The notes: a model not told the origin generated them from the sequence alone. DNA of 64,000 nucleotides from Streptomyces daqingensis (GCF_014645895.1 NZ_BMMP01000004.1:186001-250000), one strand, 5' to 3'; shown: positions 1 to 11,398, counted from the stretch's first letter. Made by a program: numbers and translations.

Positions 1-2
1 GG

Positions 3-614
3 TCAGAGCTTCAGCAGGCGCTCCGTCGCCTCCTTGTACTCCCGGAGGGCCAGCCGGAGTTCCTCCGTGCCGGCGTCCGCGCCGCCGGAACCGGCGGCGG
101 TGCGCTGCTCGTCCCGCTGCAGCCGCTGCTGCAGCGCGCGGCGCCGGTGGGCCAGTGCCTCGGTGAGGTGGCGGGCAGCCTCGTCGAAGACGTGGTCCGC
201 CTCCTCGACGGCCTTCCGCGGACCGTCGACGAACCCGCTCACGGCGTGGTGGAGACGGGCCGTGAGACGGTCCCGCTCGTCCAGCCCGAGCAGCGGGCCT
301 GCTGCGTCGCCGGTGCTGCGGAGGGCCGCGGTCCGGTGATCCTGAGCCTGGTCGGTCCGCGGGTCCGCGGCCGGCGGTACGAGCCCGTGGCCCGGTCCGG
401 AACCGGCGGCGGCCGCGGGATCGGCGGGCGCGCCCGGCGGGACGGGCGGCGGGGCCGCCGTGTCGGCCGACGCCGGACTCCGGGTCGAGCCCGGGTCGGC
501 GGCCGGGCCGCCTGCCGGCTGCCCCGGCGTCTCCGCCGGAGGGGCGACGGGCGGTGCCGGAGCGGCCGGGGGCGTCCCGGCGCCGGTGTGCCTGCCGGAT
601 TCGTAGGTCGTCAC
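3..614 (-). CDS. Pro/Ala-rich protein with C-terminal coiled coil, unknown function
   Basis: A 203-residue protein I do not recognise. Residues 1-105 are low-complexity Pro/Ala/Gly with no predicted fold. Residues 110-200 are charged and helical (LDERDRLTARLHHAV, ALAHRRRALQQRLQRDEQ) and probably form a coiled coil. No signal peptide or membrane segment is seen. The start ATG overlaps the stop of the upstream membrane-protein gene (ATGA), so the two are translationally coupled and may work together. The gene ends 3 bp inside the window and appears complete. Confidence 0.7.
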   Translation of the reverse strand: MTTYESGRHTGAGTPPAAPAPPVAPPAETPGQPAGGPAADPGSTRSPASADTAAPPPVPPGAPADPAAAAGSGPGHGLVPPAADPRTDQAQDHRTAALRSTGDAAGPLLGLDERDRLTARLHHAVSGFVDGPRKAVEEADHVFDEAARHLTEALAHRRRALQQRLQRDEQRTAAGSGGADAGTEELRLALREYKEATERLLKL

Positions 615-1288
615 AGCGCCTCACGTCCCTTCGCGTTGCCGCGCGGCGAGAGCAACGGCCGCCGCGCGTGGCCGTCGTGGGTCAGCGGACGGTGGGTGCG
701 GTCGCGGCCCGTACGGCCGAAGTGCTTCCCGGCGCCCGCGGTGCGGCCCGTCGGTTCGGCCGCGAGCGCGTCGAAGAACGCACGGGCCTGGAGCATGGCC
801 TCACGCATCTCCTCGGTGCCGCTCAGACCGGCCGCGGCGGCGTGCACGCGCCGGTAGCCCTCGACGTGGTGCGCGTGGTGGACGGAGAGCGCGTCGACAT
901 GTTCGTCGGGACGCTCCGGCCCCGGGAACCCGCGGGCCTGGGCCAGTCCGGCCAGCAGGCGTTCGGCCTCGGCCAGCGCCTCCTGCGGCGACTCGACGAA
1001 ACGCTCCTGCGCCGCCGCCCACCGCGTCACGTACTGCTCCCGCACGTGCGGGGGGAGCGGGTGCGCCTCGATGGTCCCGTACCGGCGCACACGCTCGGAG
1101 AGTTCGTGGTCGGCGGCCCTGGAGTCGCCGCTGTGCCGGGCGAGCACCCGGTCGTATTCGGGTCCGAAGCGCCGCCTGAGGCTCGCGCCGCGGTTCCCCC
1201 CGCCCCTCTTGGCGAGGCGGGCGTAGGCCGTACCGGCGATGACAGCCGCAACGGCCACGATCAGAACAATGATCACAATTGTGGACAC
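611..1288 (-). CDS. Single-pass membrane protein, unknown function
   Basis: A 225-residue protein. Residues 3-24 (IVIIVLIVAVAAVIAGTAYA) form one N-terminal membrane anchor, followed by a positive RLAKRGGG stretch, so the bulk is probably cytoplasmic. The middle holds a helical region containing YDRVLARHSGDSRAADHELSER and AQERFVESPQEALAEAERLL. The C-terminus is basic and disordered. It is the first gene of a two-gene unit with the coiled-coil protein downstream (4-bp overlap). No enzymatic motif is visible. The pair looks like a conserved actinobacterial unit, but no function can be assigned. Confidence 0.75.
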   Translation of the reverse strand: MSTIVIIVLIVAVAAVIAGTAYARLAKRGGGNRGASLRRRFGPEYDRVLARHSGDSRAADHELSERVRRYGTIEAHPLPPHVREQYVTRWAAAQERFVESPQEALAEAERLLAGLAQARGFPGPERPDEHVDALSVHHAHHVEGYRRVHAAAAGLSGTEEMREAMLQARAFFDALAAEPTGRTAGAGKHFGRTGRDRTHRPLTHDGHARRPLLSPRGNAKGREAL

Positions 1289-1458
1289 GGTGACCTACCC
1301 CGAGCTTTCTGCGCTTAGCGGATAGTTGACCTCCGGGTAGCCCGTACGGGGGAGGCACAAACCCCGCGTGCGGGAGAAGCGTTGAGAACGCCCCCGCACA
1401 GCACGGGCCGCTGCGCGGCCTGTTCACGTAGCGCGGCAGGTGTGCCGATCATGAAGCC

Positions 1459-2739
1459 ATGCATGCACCCGGCGAGGAACACCGCGCACGCGAAGGGCGT
1501 CCGACGGCCCCGTACTCGGTCGCGTTCTGGCTGGTGGCCGCGGCGTTCGGGGTGACGATGCTCGGCACCACCCTGCCCACCCCGCTGTACGTCGTCTACC
1601 AGCGCGAACTGCGCTTCTCGACCCTTGTGATCACGCTGATCTACGCGGCGTACGCGGTGGGCGTGCTCGCGGCGCTGTTCCTCTTCGGGCGCCTGTCGGA
1701 CGAAATCGGCCGCCGCCGCGCCCTGTTGCCGGGGCTGGCGGCCTCCGTGCTCAGCGCGGTGGTCTTCCTCGTCGCGTACGACGACCTCGAACTGCTCTTC
1801 GTGGGACGGGTGCTGTCCGGGATCTTCACGGGTACGGCCACGGCCGCCCTCGTCGATCTGGCCGGGCGGCACGGCACGGGGCGGGCCAGTCTCGTCGCGA
1901 CCGTCGTCAACATGGGCGGGCTCGGCAGCGGTCCGCTGCTGGCCGGACTGCTCGCCCAGTTCGCCCCGGACCCGCTGCGCCTGCCGTACGCCGTCGACCT
2001 GGGCCTGCTGATCGCCGTCACAGCGGGGGTGTGGTTCATGCCGGAACCCGTGCGGCTCGGCGGGAGTCCGGGTCAGGGCTCCGGCCAGGGTGCGGATGCC
2101 GGTCCGGGTTCCCGTTCCGGCCGCCGGCGCCCGAGGGTCATGAGGCCGAGCGTTCCGCCGCAGGTGCGCGGCGTCTTCGTGCGGGCCGCCATCGCCGGGT
2201 TCGCGGGTTTCTCGGTGCTCGGGCTGTTCACGGCCGTCGCCCCGTCGTTCCTCGGGTCGGTGCTGGACATGCCCAGTCTGGCGCTCTCCGGCGGCGTGGT
2301 CTTCTCGGTCTTCGCCGCCTCGACAGCGGGTCAGATCCTCCTCGTCCCGCGCTTCGGAGAGGCGTCGCTGGCCGCCGGATGCGCGGGGCTCGTCCTGGGG
2401 ATGTCCCTGCTGACGGCGGCGCTCGCCGTCGAGTCCTTCGAACTCCTCGTCATCGCGGGCCTGGTGGCGGGGCTCGGGCAGGGCATGAGCTTCCGCGCCG
2501 GACTCACCGCCGTGAACGCCGCCGCACCCGCCTCCCGGCGGGCCGCCGTGGCCTCGACGTTCTTCATCGTCATCTACGTGGCGCTGTCGCTGCCCGTGGT
2601 GGGGGTCGGCATCGCGACGGACCTCGCCGGGCTGCGCGCCGCGGGTATCGGCTTCAGCGTGGCCGTCGCGGTACTGGCCGGGTCGGTGCTGGCCGCCCTG
2701 CTGCGGCACAGGAACGACGCGCGGCGCCCGGGCGGCTGA
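1459..2739 (+). CDS. Major facilitator superfamily permease
   Basis: A 426-residue MFS transporter with about 12 hydrophobic segments. The conserved loop between segments 2 and 3 reads GRLSDEIGRRRALL, the MFS signature A. A Gly/Ser/Arg-rich cytoplasmic loop at residues 195-225 splits the two halves, as in other drug:H+ antiporter-type MFS proteins. The first ATG is used; no strong ribosome-binding site is visible, so a short leader or leaderless start is possible. The substrate cannot be inferred. It is transcribed away from the membrane-protein pair to its left. Confidence 0.85.
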   Translation: MHAPGEEHRAREGRPTAPYSVAFWLVAAAFGVTMLGTTLPTPLYVVYQRELRFSTLVITLIYAAYAVGVLAALFLFGRLSDEIGRRRALLPGLAASVLSAVVFLVAYDDLELLFVGRVLSGIFTGTATAALVDLAGRHGTGRASLVATVVNMGGLGSGPLLAGLLAQFAPDPLRLPYAVDLGLLIAVTAGVWFMPEPVRLGGSPGQGSGQGADAGPGSRSGRRRPRVMRPSVPPQVRGVFVRAAIAGFAGFSVLGLFTAVAPSFLGSVLDMPSLALSGGVVFSVFAASTAGQILLVPRFGEASLAAGCAGLVLGMSLLTAALAVESFELLVIAGLVAGLGQGMSFRAGLTAVNAAAPASRRAAVASTFFIVIYVALSLPVVGVGIATDLAGLRAAGIGFSVAVAVLAGSVLAALLRHRNDARRPGG

Positions 2740-2770
2740 ACTCGCCCGGAGAACTCCCCCGGCTGCGCGT

Positions 2771-3535
2771 TCAGTACCGGACGTGCTTGCCGCCGTCCAC
2801 GACGACCGTCTCGCCCGTCACCATGTCCATCCCCAGCAGCCCGGTCACCGCCTGCGCCACGTGCTCCGGTTCGGCGGTCCTGCGCAGCGGCACGTGCTCC
2901 CGCTCGGCCAGGGCGCGCTCAGCGAACCCCTCCTCCCCGTGCAGGCCCGTCTGCCATCGGGTCGCGACGGTGCCCGGAGCGACGGCGTTGACGCGCACCT
3001 CCGGGGCGAGAGCGCTCGCGAGGTTCCGGGTGAGCTGCAGCATGGCGGCCTTGCTCACGCCGTACGCGATGGACGAACCGCCCGCACGATAGGCGGAGAT
3101 GGAGGAGACGTTGACCACCGCACCGGCCGCCTCGCGGAGAGCGGGCGCGAAGGCGCGGGTGGTGCGGAAGGCGCCGACGACGTTGACGTCCAGCAACTCG
3201 TGCCAGATCTCGTCGCTCAGCCCGTCGAGGTCGGTCTCCGCCACGGCGCGGGTGGTGCCCGCGTTGTTGACCAGCACGTCCACCTGCCCGTAGCGCTCCA
3301 GCACGCTGCCCGCGAAGGACCGTACGGCCGCGTCGTCGGACACGTCGGCCCGTACGGTCATGGCCTCGCACCCGTGGCCCGCCGCGAGGCGGACGAGCTC
3401 CTCCGCCGCCCCGGCCGACCGCGTCCAGCTCGCCGCGACCGCGCGCACCCCCGCCTCGGCGAGGGCCACCGCGGTCGCCCGTCCGATGCCGGTGCAGCCC
3501 CCGGTGACGACGGCGACCTTCCCGCGGAGTTCCAT
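2771..3535 (-). CDS. SDR-family NAD(P)-dependent oxidoreductase
   Basis: A 254-residue classical short-chain dehydrogenase. The Rossmann cofactor motif TGGCTGIG is near residue 11, NNAG near 89, the catalytic Ser in NVSSISAY, and the catalytic YxxxK as YGVSK. The C-terminal GETVVVDGGKHVRY is typical of FabG-like members. The ATG lies 7 bp after the stop of the MHS symporter gene, so the two form an operon. This suggests oxidation or reduction of the imported metabolite, which is inference only. Confidence 0.88.
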   Translation of the reverse strand: MELRGKVAVVTGGCTGIGRATAVALAEAGVRAVAASWTRSAGAAEELVRLAAGHGCEAMTVRADVSDDAAVRSFAGSVLERYGQVDVLVNNAGTTRAVAETDLDGLSDEIWHELLDVNVVGAFRTTRAFAPALREAAGAVVNVSSISAYRAGGSSIAYGVSKAAMLQLTRNLASALAPEVRVNAVAPGTVATRWQTGLHGEEGFAERALAEREHVPLRRTAEPEHVAQAVTGLLGMDMVTGETVVVDGGKHVRY

Positions 3536-3542
3536 CGCCGCC

Positions 3543-4958
3543 TCACCCCTCTCCGTGGCCGGGGTCCGCGCCCTTGGAGAGCTCAGGCCCGTCACGCCGG
3601 GACTGACCGGCGCCCGGCCCCGCCGGAGCGTGCTCGGCGAGACCGACGTCCGTCTCGCGGGACTCCCTGGAGTACAGGAACGCCACGAGCGAGACCACAG
3701 CGGTACCCGCCATGAACAGGGCGACGAGCCACGGGTCGCCGTCCGCGTATCCGAGCAGCGCCGCGGCGATGAACGGCGAGAACCCGGCGAGCGCGGCACC
3801 GATCTCCCGCGATGCCGCGAAGCCGGTGTAGCGCACGCGGGCCCCGAACAGCTCGGCGTAGAAGGCGGGCTGGACCGCGATCATCGGCGCCAGTCCGAGC
3901 GACGTGGCCAGGATCATCGCGAGCCAGATGACGGCCGGCACACCCGTGTCCAGCAGCAGGAAGAACGGATACGCGAACAGCCCGGTGAAGATCACGCTGA
4001 AGAGGTTGAGCGGCCTGCGTCCGATCCGGTCCGAGAGGGCTCCGTACACCGGCTGCAGGGCGATCACGACCAGCCCGAACGAGATCACCCCGGTCAGCGC
4101 CACCCACTTGGGCTGCTCGACCTGGACCGTCAGGTACGACACGGAGAACGTCGCGTAGATGTAGACGACGGACGTGTCGCAGATGTGCGCGCCGATGCCC
4201 ACGAGGAAGCTGCGCGGGTAGCGCTTCAGCGCCTCGCGCACCGGCAGCTTCACCACGTCCCGCTCCGCCTTCATGCGCTGGAAGACCGGCGACTCGGCCA
4301 CCCGCAGCCGCAGGTAGAGCGAGACGGCGATCAGCACGAAGCTGAACAGGAACGGCAGCCGCCAGCCCCACGACTGCTGGCTCGCCTGCGGCATCAGCCC
4401 CACCAGCAGGAAGACCACCATGCCCAGGACGAGCCCGATCTGGACGCCCATCTGCGCGAACGAGGCGTAGAACCCGCGCCGTTCGGCGGGCGCGTGCTCC
4501 GCGAGCAGCGTGGAGGCGCCGCCGAACTCGGCCCCGGCGCCCAGTCCCTGGCACACCCGCATGAGCGTCAGCAGCACCGGCGCCGCGACGCCGATCGACT
4601 CGTACGTCGGCAGCAGGCCGATCACGCCGGTGGACAGGCCCATCACGAGCGTCGTCAGAACGAGCGTGGACCGCCTGCCGATGCGGTCGCCCAGCGCCCC
4701 GAAGAAGAAGCCGCCGACGGGGCGGAAGACGAAGCCGACGCCGAAGGTCGCCAGTCCGATGAGCGTCCCCATGGCCGGGTCGTCCTGGACGAAGAAGAGG
4801 TCGTTGAAGACGAGGACCACGGCCGTGCCGTAGATGAAGAAGTCGTACCACTCGAGCGCGGTGCCGACGACGGACGCGGTCACCACGCGCCGCAGCTCGC
4901 CGCCGGTTCCCGCGCCGCGCCCCTCTGGGACGTCCGCGCGGCTGGCTGTACTGGACAT
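3543..4958 (-). CDS. MHS-family metabolite:H+ symporter
   Basis: A 471-residue MFS protein of the metabolite:H+ symporter type (relatives of shikimate, citrate and proline/betaine carriers). The N-terminal signature is VVGTALEWYDFFIYGT. FRPVGGFFFGALGDRIGRR carries the MFS loop motif, and the central RVCQGLGAGAEFGGA is typical of MHS. It is first in a two-gene operon with the SDR gene and diverges from an IclR regulator. The pair plus regulator looks like a small catabolic unit for an organic acid; the substrate is unknown. Confidence 0.88.
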   Translation of the reverse strand: MSSTASRADVPEGRGAGTGGELRRVVTASVVGTALEWYDFFIYGTAVVLVFNDLFFVQDDPAMGTLIGLATFGVGFVFRPVGGFFFGALGDRIGRRSTLVLTTLVMGLSTGVIGLLPTYESIGVAAPVLLTLMRVCQGLGAGAEFGGASTLLAEHAPAERRGFYASFAQMGVQIGLVLGMVVFLLVGLMPQASQQSWGWRLPFLFSFVLIAVSLYLRLRVAESPVFQRMKAERDVVKLPVREALKRYPRSFLVGIGAHICDTSVVYIYATFSVSYLTVQVEQPKWVALTGVISFGLVVIALQPVYGALSDRIGRRPLNLFSVIFTGLFAYPFFLLLDTGVPAVIWLAMILATSLGLAPMIAVQPAFYAELFGARVRYTGFAASREIGAALAGFSPFIAAALLGYADGDPWLVALFMAGTAVVSLVAFLYSRESRETDVGLAEHAPAGPGAGQSRRDGPELSKGADPGHGEG

Positions 4959-4989
4959 CGGCGTCTCCTCACGTCTCGCCGCAGCTCAA

Positions 4990-5022
4990 TATTCCGCGTG
5001 AAGGAATTCCGTTCCGGAAATA
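4990..5022. promoter_or_regulatory. Candidate IclR operator
   Basis: The spacer between the divergent symporter and IclR genes has an imperfect palindrome: TATTCCG on the left and CGGAAATA on the right, around an inner GGAATTCC. The spacing and AT content resemble operators of IclR proteins, which usually repress or activate the adjacent operon. Assignment rests on position and symmetry only. Confidence 0.4.
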
Positions 5023-5198
5023 CTGGGAGGATGCCGAGATGCTGCCACAGGCCTCCGTGCCTGGGAACCCACCGCGCAGAGGAAGACCCGGCGCGCCGCC
5101 GCCCTCGCCCGGAAGACCCTGAACCCCCGCCCGCGCACGCCCCGAGCCCCCGCTCCGCACGCCCTGGACCCCTCTGCCGCCGCCCGTAGACTGGGGCG

Positions 5199-5996
5199 AT
5201 GGCCAGTGAGGCGCGCCGTACCGCGGCAGACAAGACACTCGACGTGCTGGAGGCGCTGGCCCGGCACCGCAGCATCGCCGAGATCTCCGAAGTCACCTCG
5301 CTGCCCAAGCCGACGGTCCACCGCATCCTGCAGACCCTCGTCCAGCGCGGCTTCGCCCGGTACCTGGGACGCGGCAGCTACACAGGCGGCCCCCGCATCC
5401 TCACCCTCGTCGGCAGCCACCAGCGCGAGGTCGACCTCCCCAACCAGGTGCTGCCCACCCTGGAGGAGCTCCGCGAAGAGACGGACTGGACGGTCCACTT
5501 CGCGCTGCTCACCGGGGACGAAGCGGTCTACGCGGCGAAGCTGGAGGCCGACAGGCCCTACCGGCTGGCCTCCCGCGTCGGCATGAGCCTCGCCCTGCAC
5601 TCCACGTCCGTCGGGAAGTCCGTCCTGGCCGCCCTGCCGGAAGAGTCGGTGCTCGCGCTGCTGAAGCGCACCGGTATGCCCGCGCGTACGGAGCGCACGC
5701 ACACCGACCCCGCCCGGCTCCTGGAGGAACTGGCCGCGGTACGCCGCCGCGGGTACGCCGAGGACCACGAGGAGAACGAGGCCGGCGTCATCGCCGTGGG
5801 CGCCCCGGTCTTCGACCACTCGGGCACGGCCGTCGGCGGCATGAGCGCCGCCACCCTCGGCAGCTTCTCGGACGAGGGCGCCCTCGCCGGATGCGGGCAG
5901 GCCGTGGCCGCCGCCGCCCGGCGCTTCTCGCTGACGCTCGGCGCCCCCGCACACCGAAGCGGCCTGACGCCCGGACAGCCCGACGGCCCGTCCTGA
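5199..5996 (+). CDS. IclR-family transcriptional regulator
   Basis: A 265-residue protein. The N-terminal winged helix (about residues 8-65) contains ISEVTSLPKPTVHRILQTLVQRGF, the typical IclR helix-turn-helix. The C-terminal effector domain (about 80-245) has the family block SVGKSVLAALPEE and the GVIAVGAPVFDHSGTAVGG motif. It is transcribed divergently from the MHS symporter/SDR operon, which it probably controls in response to the transported compound. Confidence 0.9.
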   Translation: MASEARRTAADKTLDVLEALARHRSIAEISEVTSLPKPTVHRILQTLVQRGFARYLGRGSYTGGPRILTLVGSHQREVDLPNQVLPTLEELREETDWTVHFALLTGDEAVYAAKLEADRPYRLASRVGMSLALHSTSVGKSVLAALPEESVLALLKRTGMPARTERTHTDPARLLEELAAVRRRGYAEDHEENEAGVIAVGAPVFDHSGTAVGGMSAATLGSFSDEGALAGCGQAVAAAARRFSLTLGAPAHRSGLTPGQPDGPS

Positions 5997-6142
5997 GCAC
6001 CACGGCCGCGGGCCGCCCCGTCACCACTCCCCCGCCGGTGGCGCACCGACCGATCCCGCACCGCCGGACCGCGCCTGTGGCATGGTGGGCAGACCGCGCC
6101 ACCGATCCAGCGCGGGCACGGCCGGACCGGTGAGGAGAGCGC

Positions 6143-6526
6143 ATGGTGATCAGCCGCACGGCGTCGCCCGCGCCCCGGTCCGTCCGCCTGGCCGGCATCC
6201 TCTTCGCCGTGGTCTTGGCCGTACTCGGCGGCACCTCGCCCGTCGCGGCGGCCCCGCACCAGCCGGCCCAGGCTGCGGGAGCGCACGCGATCAGCGCCGC
6301 GCCCGGACCCGACGCGGCGGACGACGCGCCCCACGTGCGGGTGGCGCGTTCCGCTCCGCCCCTGCTCGCCGGCCAGCCCGACACTCCGCTGCTGCCCGAG
6401 GCAGCGCGGGAGAACCCGGCCTGGGACGGCTCCGTCCTCCCGGGACCGCCCTCCGTCTCGGCCGCGCACCTCGCGCACCAATCGCCGCGCTACGGGCGCG
6501 CGCCCCCTTCCCCGGCAGGCATCTGA
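6143..6526 (+). CDS. Small secreted protein, unknown function
   Basis: A 127-residue protein with a good ribosome-binding site (GAGGAGAG) before its ATG. Residues 16-37 (RLAGILFAVVLAVLGGTSPVAAA) form a Sec signal peptide with an Ala-x-Ala cleavage site. The mature part is Pro/Ala-rich with the blocks PPLLAGQPDTPLLPE and HLAHQSPRYGR. No domain is recognised. Confidence 0.65.
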   Translation: MVISRTASPAPRSVRLAGILFAVVLAVLGGTSPVAAAPHQPAQAAGAHAISAAPGPDAADDAPHVRVARSAPPLLAGQPDTPLLPEAARENPAWDGSVLPGPPSVSAAHLAHQSPRYGRAPPSPAGI

Positions 6527-6723
6527 CACCCGGCGTCCGCACGCGCTGACGCGGTGGACCGGCGCCCCGCGCCCGGTACTCCCGCGTCCGCCCCGACGCG
6601 GCGCCGGCATCACCCGGCGGCCCCTCCGCTCGCGCCGAGGGCGCCCCGGTCCCAAGCCGACCAGCACCGGTGCCCGTCCCGGACGGCTGCCGCCGGTGTG
6701 CCTGTGCAGGAGGAAGAACACCC

Positions 6724-9114
6724 ATGACTCGCGCCAACAGGGTGCGGGCGGTGATCGCGCTTGCCGTCATGGCTCTGGCCGCGGTACTCGCCGTCACGAA
6801 ACAGCCCCGCCTGGGCATCGATCTGCGCGGCGGTACGCAGATCGTCCTCGAAGCCCGCGACTCCGCCGGATCGAAGGCCACGTCCCGGACGACGGACGAC
6901 GCCATGGAGGTGCTGCGCCAGCGCGTCGACGCGCTGGGCGTCGCCGAACCGACCGTCGTCCGCTCTGGCGAGACCCGCATCATCGTCGAACTGCCGGGAC
7001 TCCAGGACCCGCGTGAAGCCGCCGAAGTACTCGGCCGCACGGCCCAGCTGACCTTCCACCCCGTCAAGGGCACCCCGCCCAAGGGCACCGGCGAGAAGCC
7101 CTCCCGGGCGGGCGAGGGCGGCGTGCTGCCCGACGAGTCCGGGCGGCGCGTGCAGGTCGGCGACGCCGCGATGACCGGGAAGGAGGTGAAAGCCGCCGAG
7201 GCGGCCATCGACTCCCAGCGGGGTTCCGGCTGGTTCATCGACCTGGGCTTCCGGTCGAAGGGCAAGGACACCTGGGCCGACCTGACCGGCAAGGCCGCCT
7301 GCGCCCCGCCCGGCGATCCGCAGCGGCGCGTCGCGATCGTGCTGGACGAGAAGGTCATCTCGTCGCCGCAGATCGACCCGTCCGTCCAGTGCGACCAGGG
7401 CATCAAGGGCGGCAACACCCAGATCACGGGCGACTTCAGCGAGGCGAGCGCCAAGGAACTCGCCACGCTGATCGAGGGCGGCGCCCTCCCCGTACCCGTC
7501 GAGGTCATCGAGCAGCGCACCGTCGGCCCGACGCTCGGCGAGGACGCCATCGAGGCGAGCGCGGGGGCCGCCGTGATCGGCGTGCTGCTCACCTCGGCGT
7601 TCATCGTCACCGTCTACCGGCTGCTCGGCCTCCTCACCGCGGTCGGCCTGCTCTGCTACGGGCTGATCTCGTACGCGGCGCTGCTGGCGTTCGGAGCGAC
7701 GCTCACCCTTCCCGGCCTCGCGGGCTTCGTCCTCGCGATCGGCATGGCCGTCGACGCGAACGTCCTCGTCTTCGAGCGCGCCCGCGAGGAGTACGCGTCC
7801 GCGCCGCCCCGGCGCAGAAGCCTGCGGACCGCCACGCTGAAGGGCTTCCGCGGCGCCTTCGGCGCGGTCGTCGACTCCAACGTCACGACGCTGCTCGCGG
7901 CACTGCTGCTGTTCACCCTCGCCTCCGGGCCGGTGCGCGGCTTCGGGGTGACGCTGTCCATCGGCGTGCTGGCCTCGATGATCAGCGCCCTGGTCGTCAC
8001 GCGCGTACTGGCGGACACCGTGGTCGCCCGACGCGCCGTCCGCGCCCGCCCGAAGCTGACGGGCCTGGCCTCGCTGGGCCGCGTACGCACCAAGCTCACC
8101 GAGCGTGCCCCCGACTGGATGCGGCACGGGCGGCGCTGGCTTGCCTTCTCGTCCCTCGCGGTGCTGGCCGCCGTCGCCGGGATCGTGCTGCGCGGGCTGG
8201 ACTTCGGCGTCGAGTTCACCGGAGGGCGGCTGGTGGAGTACACGACGTCCTCGGCCGTCGCCCCCGAGCAGGCCCGCGCCGCGCTCGCGGACGCCGGCAT
8301 TCCGGACGCGCTCGTGCAGAGCTCGGGCGGCGAGGAGATCTCCGTACGCTCGGAGCACCTGACCAACGAGCAGGAGGCGACGGTACGTTCGACGCTCGCC
8401 GAGCTCGGCGGCGAGGCCGACAAGGTGCGCGACGAGCTGTTCGGGCCGAGCCTCGGCGACGAGCTGCGCCAGAACGCCCTGATCGCCCTGGCCGTGGCCC
8501 TCTCGGCGCAGCTGGCCTACCTGGCGTTCCGCTTCCGCTGGACGTTCTCGGCCGCCTCGGTCCTCGCCCTCGCCCACGACGCCGTCATCCTCGTCGGGGC
8601 GTTCGCCTGGCTGGGCAAGCCGGTGGACGGGGTCTTCCTCGCGGCGCTGCTCACCGTGATCGGCTACTCGGTCAACGACTCGGTCGTCATCTTCGACCGG
8701 GTCCGCAGCGAGGGAGGCACCCCGCGCGGGACGGCGTTCCGCGACATCGTCAACCGGGCTGTCGTACGGACGGTGCCGCGCACCCTCAACACCGGTATGG
8801 GGGCGCTGTTCATCGTCGCCGCCCTCGCCGCGCTGGGAGGCGACTCGCTCAACGACTTCGCCGTGGCCCTGCTCATCGGCATCGTGGTCGGCTCGTACTC
8901 GTCGATGTTCGTCGGGGCGCCGCTCGCCGTCGAGTTCGAGAGGCGCCGGGACTCCGGGAAGCCCCGCCGCGGCTCGGGCGGCGGCCGGAACGGGAGCGCG
9001 AAGCGGTCCAAGGACGGCGGTGGCGCGGACAGTCGGCCGCCGGAGCAGTTGCCGCGTGAACCGCGCAAGCGGCCGCGGGGACGGCGCCCGGGCGACAACG
9101 GCGCCCGCGTCTGA
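6724..9114 (+). CDS. secDF: Fused SecD-SecF protein translocase subunit
   Basis: A 796-residue fusion of SecD and SecF, which use the proton gradient to help Sec export. The SecD half starts with a membrane helix followed by the motif LGIDLRGGTQIVLEA (about residues 28-42), a periplasmic P1 domain and five membrane helices. The SecF half starts at about residue 465 with LDFGVEFTGGRLVEY. The ATG at 6724 follows GGAGGAAG. The C-terminal 60 residues are basic and disordered. Streptomyces usually also carry separate secD and secF elsewhere, so this is probably the extra fused copy. Confidence 0.9.
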   Translation: MTRANRVRAVIALAVMALAAVLAVTKQPRLGIDLRGGTQIVLEARDSAGSKATSRTTDDAMEVLRQRVDALGVAEPTVVRSGETRIIVELPGLQDPREAAEVLGRTAQLTFHPVKGTPPKGTGEKPSRAGEGGVLPDESGRRVQVGDAAMTGKEVKAAEAAIDSQRGSGWFIDLGFRSKGKDTWADLTGKAACAPPGDPQRRVAIVLDEKVISSPQIDPSVQCDQGIKGGNTQITGDFSEASAKELATLIEGGALPVPVEVIEQRTVGPTLGEDAIEASAGAAVIGVLLTSAFIVTVYRLLGLLTAVGLLCYGLISYAALLAFGATLTLPGLAGFVLAIGMAVDANVLVFERAREEYASAPPRRRSLRTATLKGFRGAFGAVVDSNVTTLLAALLLFTLASGPVRGFGVTLSIGVLASMISALVVTRVLADTVVARRAVRARPKLTGLASLGRVRTKLTERAPDWMRHGRRWLAFSSLAVLAAVAGIVLRGLDFGVEFTGGRLVEYTTSSAVAPEQARAALADAGIPDALVQSSGGEEISVRSEHLTNEQEATVRSTLAELGGEADKVRDELFGPSLGDELRQNALIALAVALSAQLAYLAFRFRWTFSAASVLALAHDAVILVGAFAWLGKPVDGVFLAALLTVIGYSVNDSVVIFDRVRSEGGTPRGTAFRDIVNRAVVRTVPRTLNTGMGALFIVAALAALGGDSLNDFAVALLIGIVVGSYSSMFVGAPLAVEFERRRDSGKPRRGSGGGRNGSAKRSKDGGGADSRPPEQLPREPRKRPRGRRPGDNGARV

Positions 9115-9119
9115 CACGC

Positions 9120-9157
9120 CGAGGGCGGCATCCCGGTGCTCCGGGATGCCGCCCTCG
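9120..9157. terminator. Bidirectional terminator between secDF and groEL2
   Basis: Perfect 16-bp stem (CGAGGGCGGCATCCCG with its complement) and a 6-nt loop. It lies between two convergent genes and can serve both. No long T-run, which is normal for Streptomyces terminators. Confidence 0.85.
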
Positions 9158-9207
9158 GTTCTCGACCTGCCCGGCTGGTGCGGGCGGGACCGCTGACCGC
9201 TGCGCGA

Positions 9208-11052
<1,845 letters not shown>

Positions 11053-11130
11053 TCAGGACATCACGCCGGACGCCGGGGGACGCCGGCCGGCCCCTCCGGA
11101 AGCCGTGCCGCAGCGCCGTGGACACGCGTA

Positions 11131-11166
11131 GAGGGGCCGCATCCCGAAACCGGGATGCGGCCCCTC
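11131..11166. terminator. Terminator after the cold-shock gene
   Basis: Perfect 16-bp stem (GAGGGGCCGCATCCCG with its complement) and a 4-nt AAAC loop, 29 bp past the stop of the minus-strand cold-shock gene. Confidence 0.85.
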
Positions 11167-11194
11167 CAGCAACTCTGCGCAGTGTGGCCGGCGC

Positions 11195-11398
11195 TCAGGC
11201 CGTCACGCGGACCATGTCAGCCTGCGGCCCCTTCTGCCCCTGCGAGATCTCGAACTCGACCCGCTGTCCTTCGTCCAGGGTGCGGTAGCCGTCCATCTGG
11301 ATCGCGCTGTAGTGCACGAACACGTCCGCACCACCGTCGACCGCGATGAAGCCGTATCCCTTCTCCGCGTTGAACCACTTGACGGTGCCCTGAGCCAT
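11195..11398 (-). CDS. Cold-shock protein, CspA family
   Basis: A 67-residue single OB-fold protein. It has RNP1 (KGYGFIAVD) and RNP2 (VFVHYSAI), the nucleic-acid-binding strands of the family, and begins [17 protein letters not shown]. It probably acts as an RNA chaperone. The long non-coding stretch upstream (to 11873) leaves room for a structured 5' leader, common in csp mRNAs; the sequence alone does not prove this. Confidence 0.95.
   Translation of the reverse strand: MAQGTVKWFNAEKGYGFIAVDGGADVFVHYSAIQMDGYRTLDEGQRVEFEISQGQKGPQADMVRVTA

Noticed and set aside
6610..9117. Very long open frame antisense to secDF
   Set aside because: It is a codon-bias shadow of secDF (high GC3). The translation is Arg/Gly/Asp-rich low-complexity sequence with no domain.
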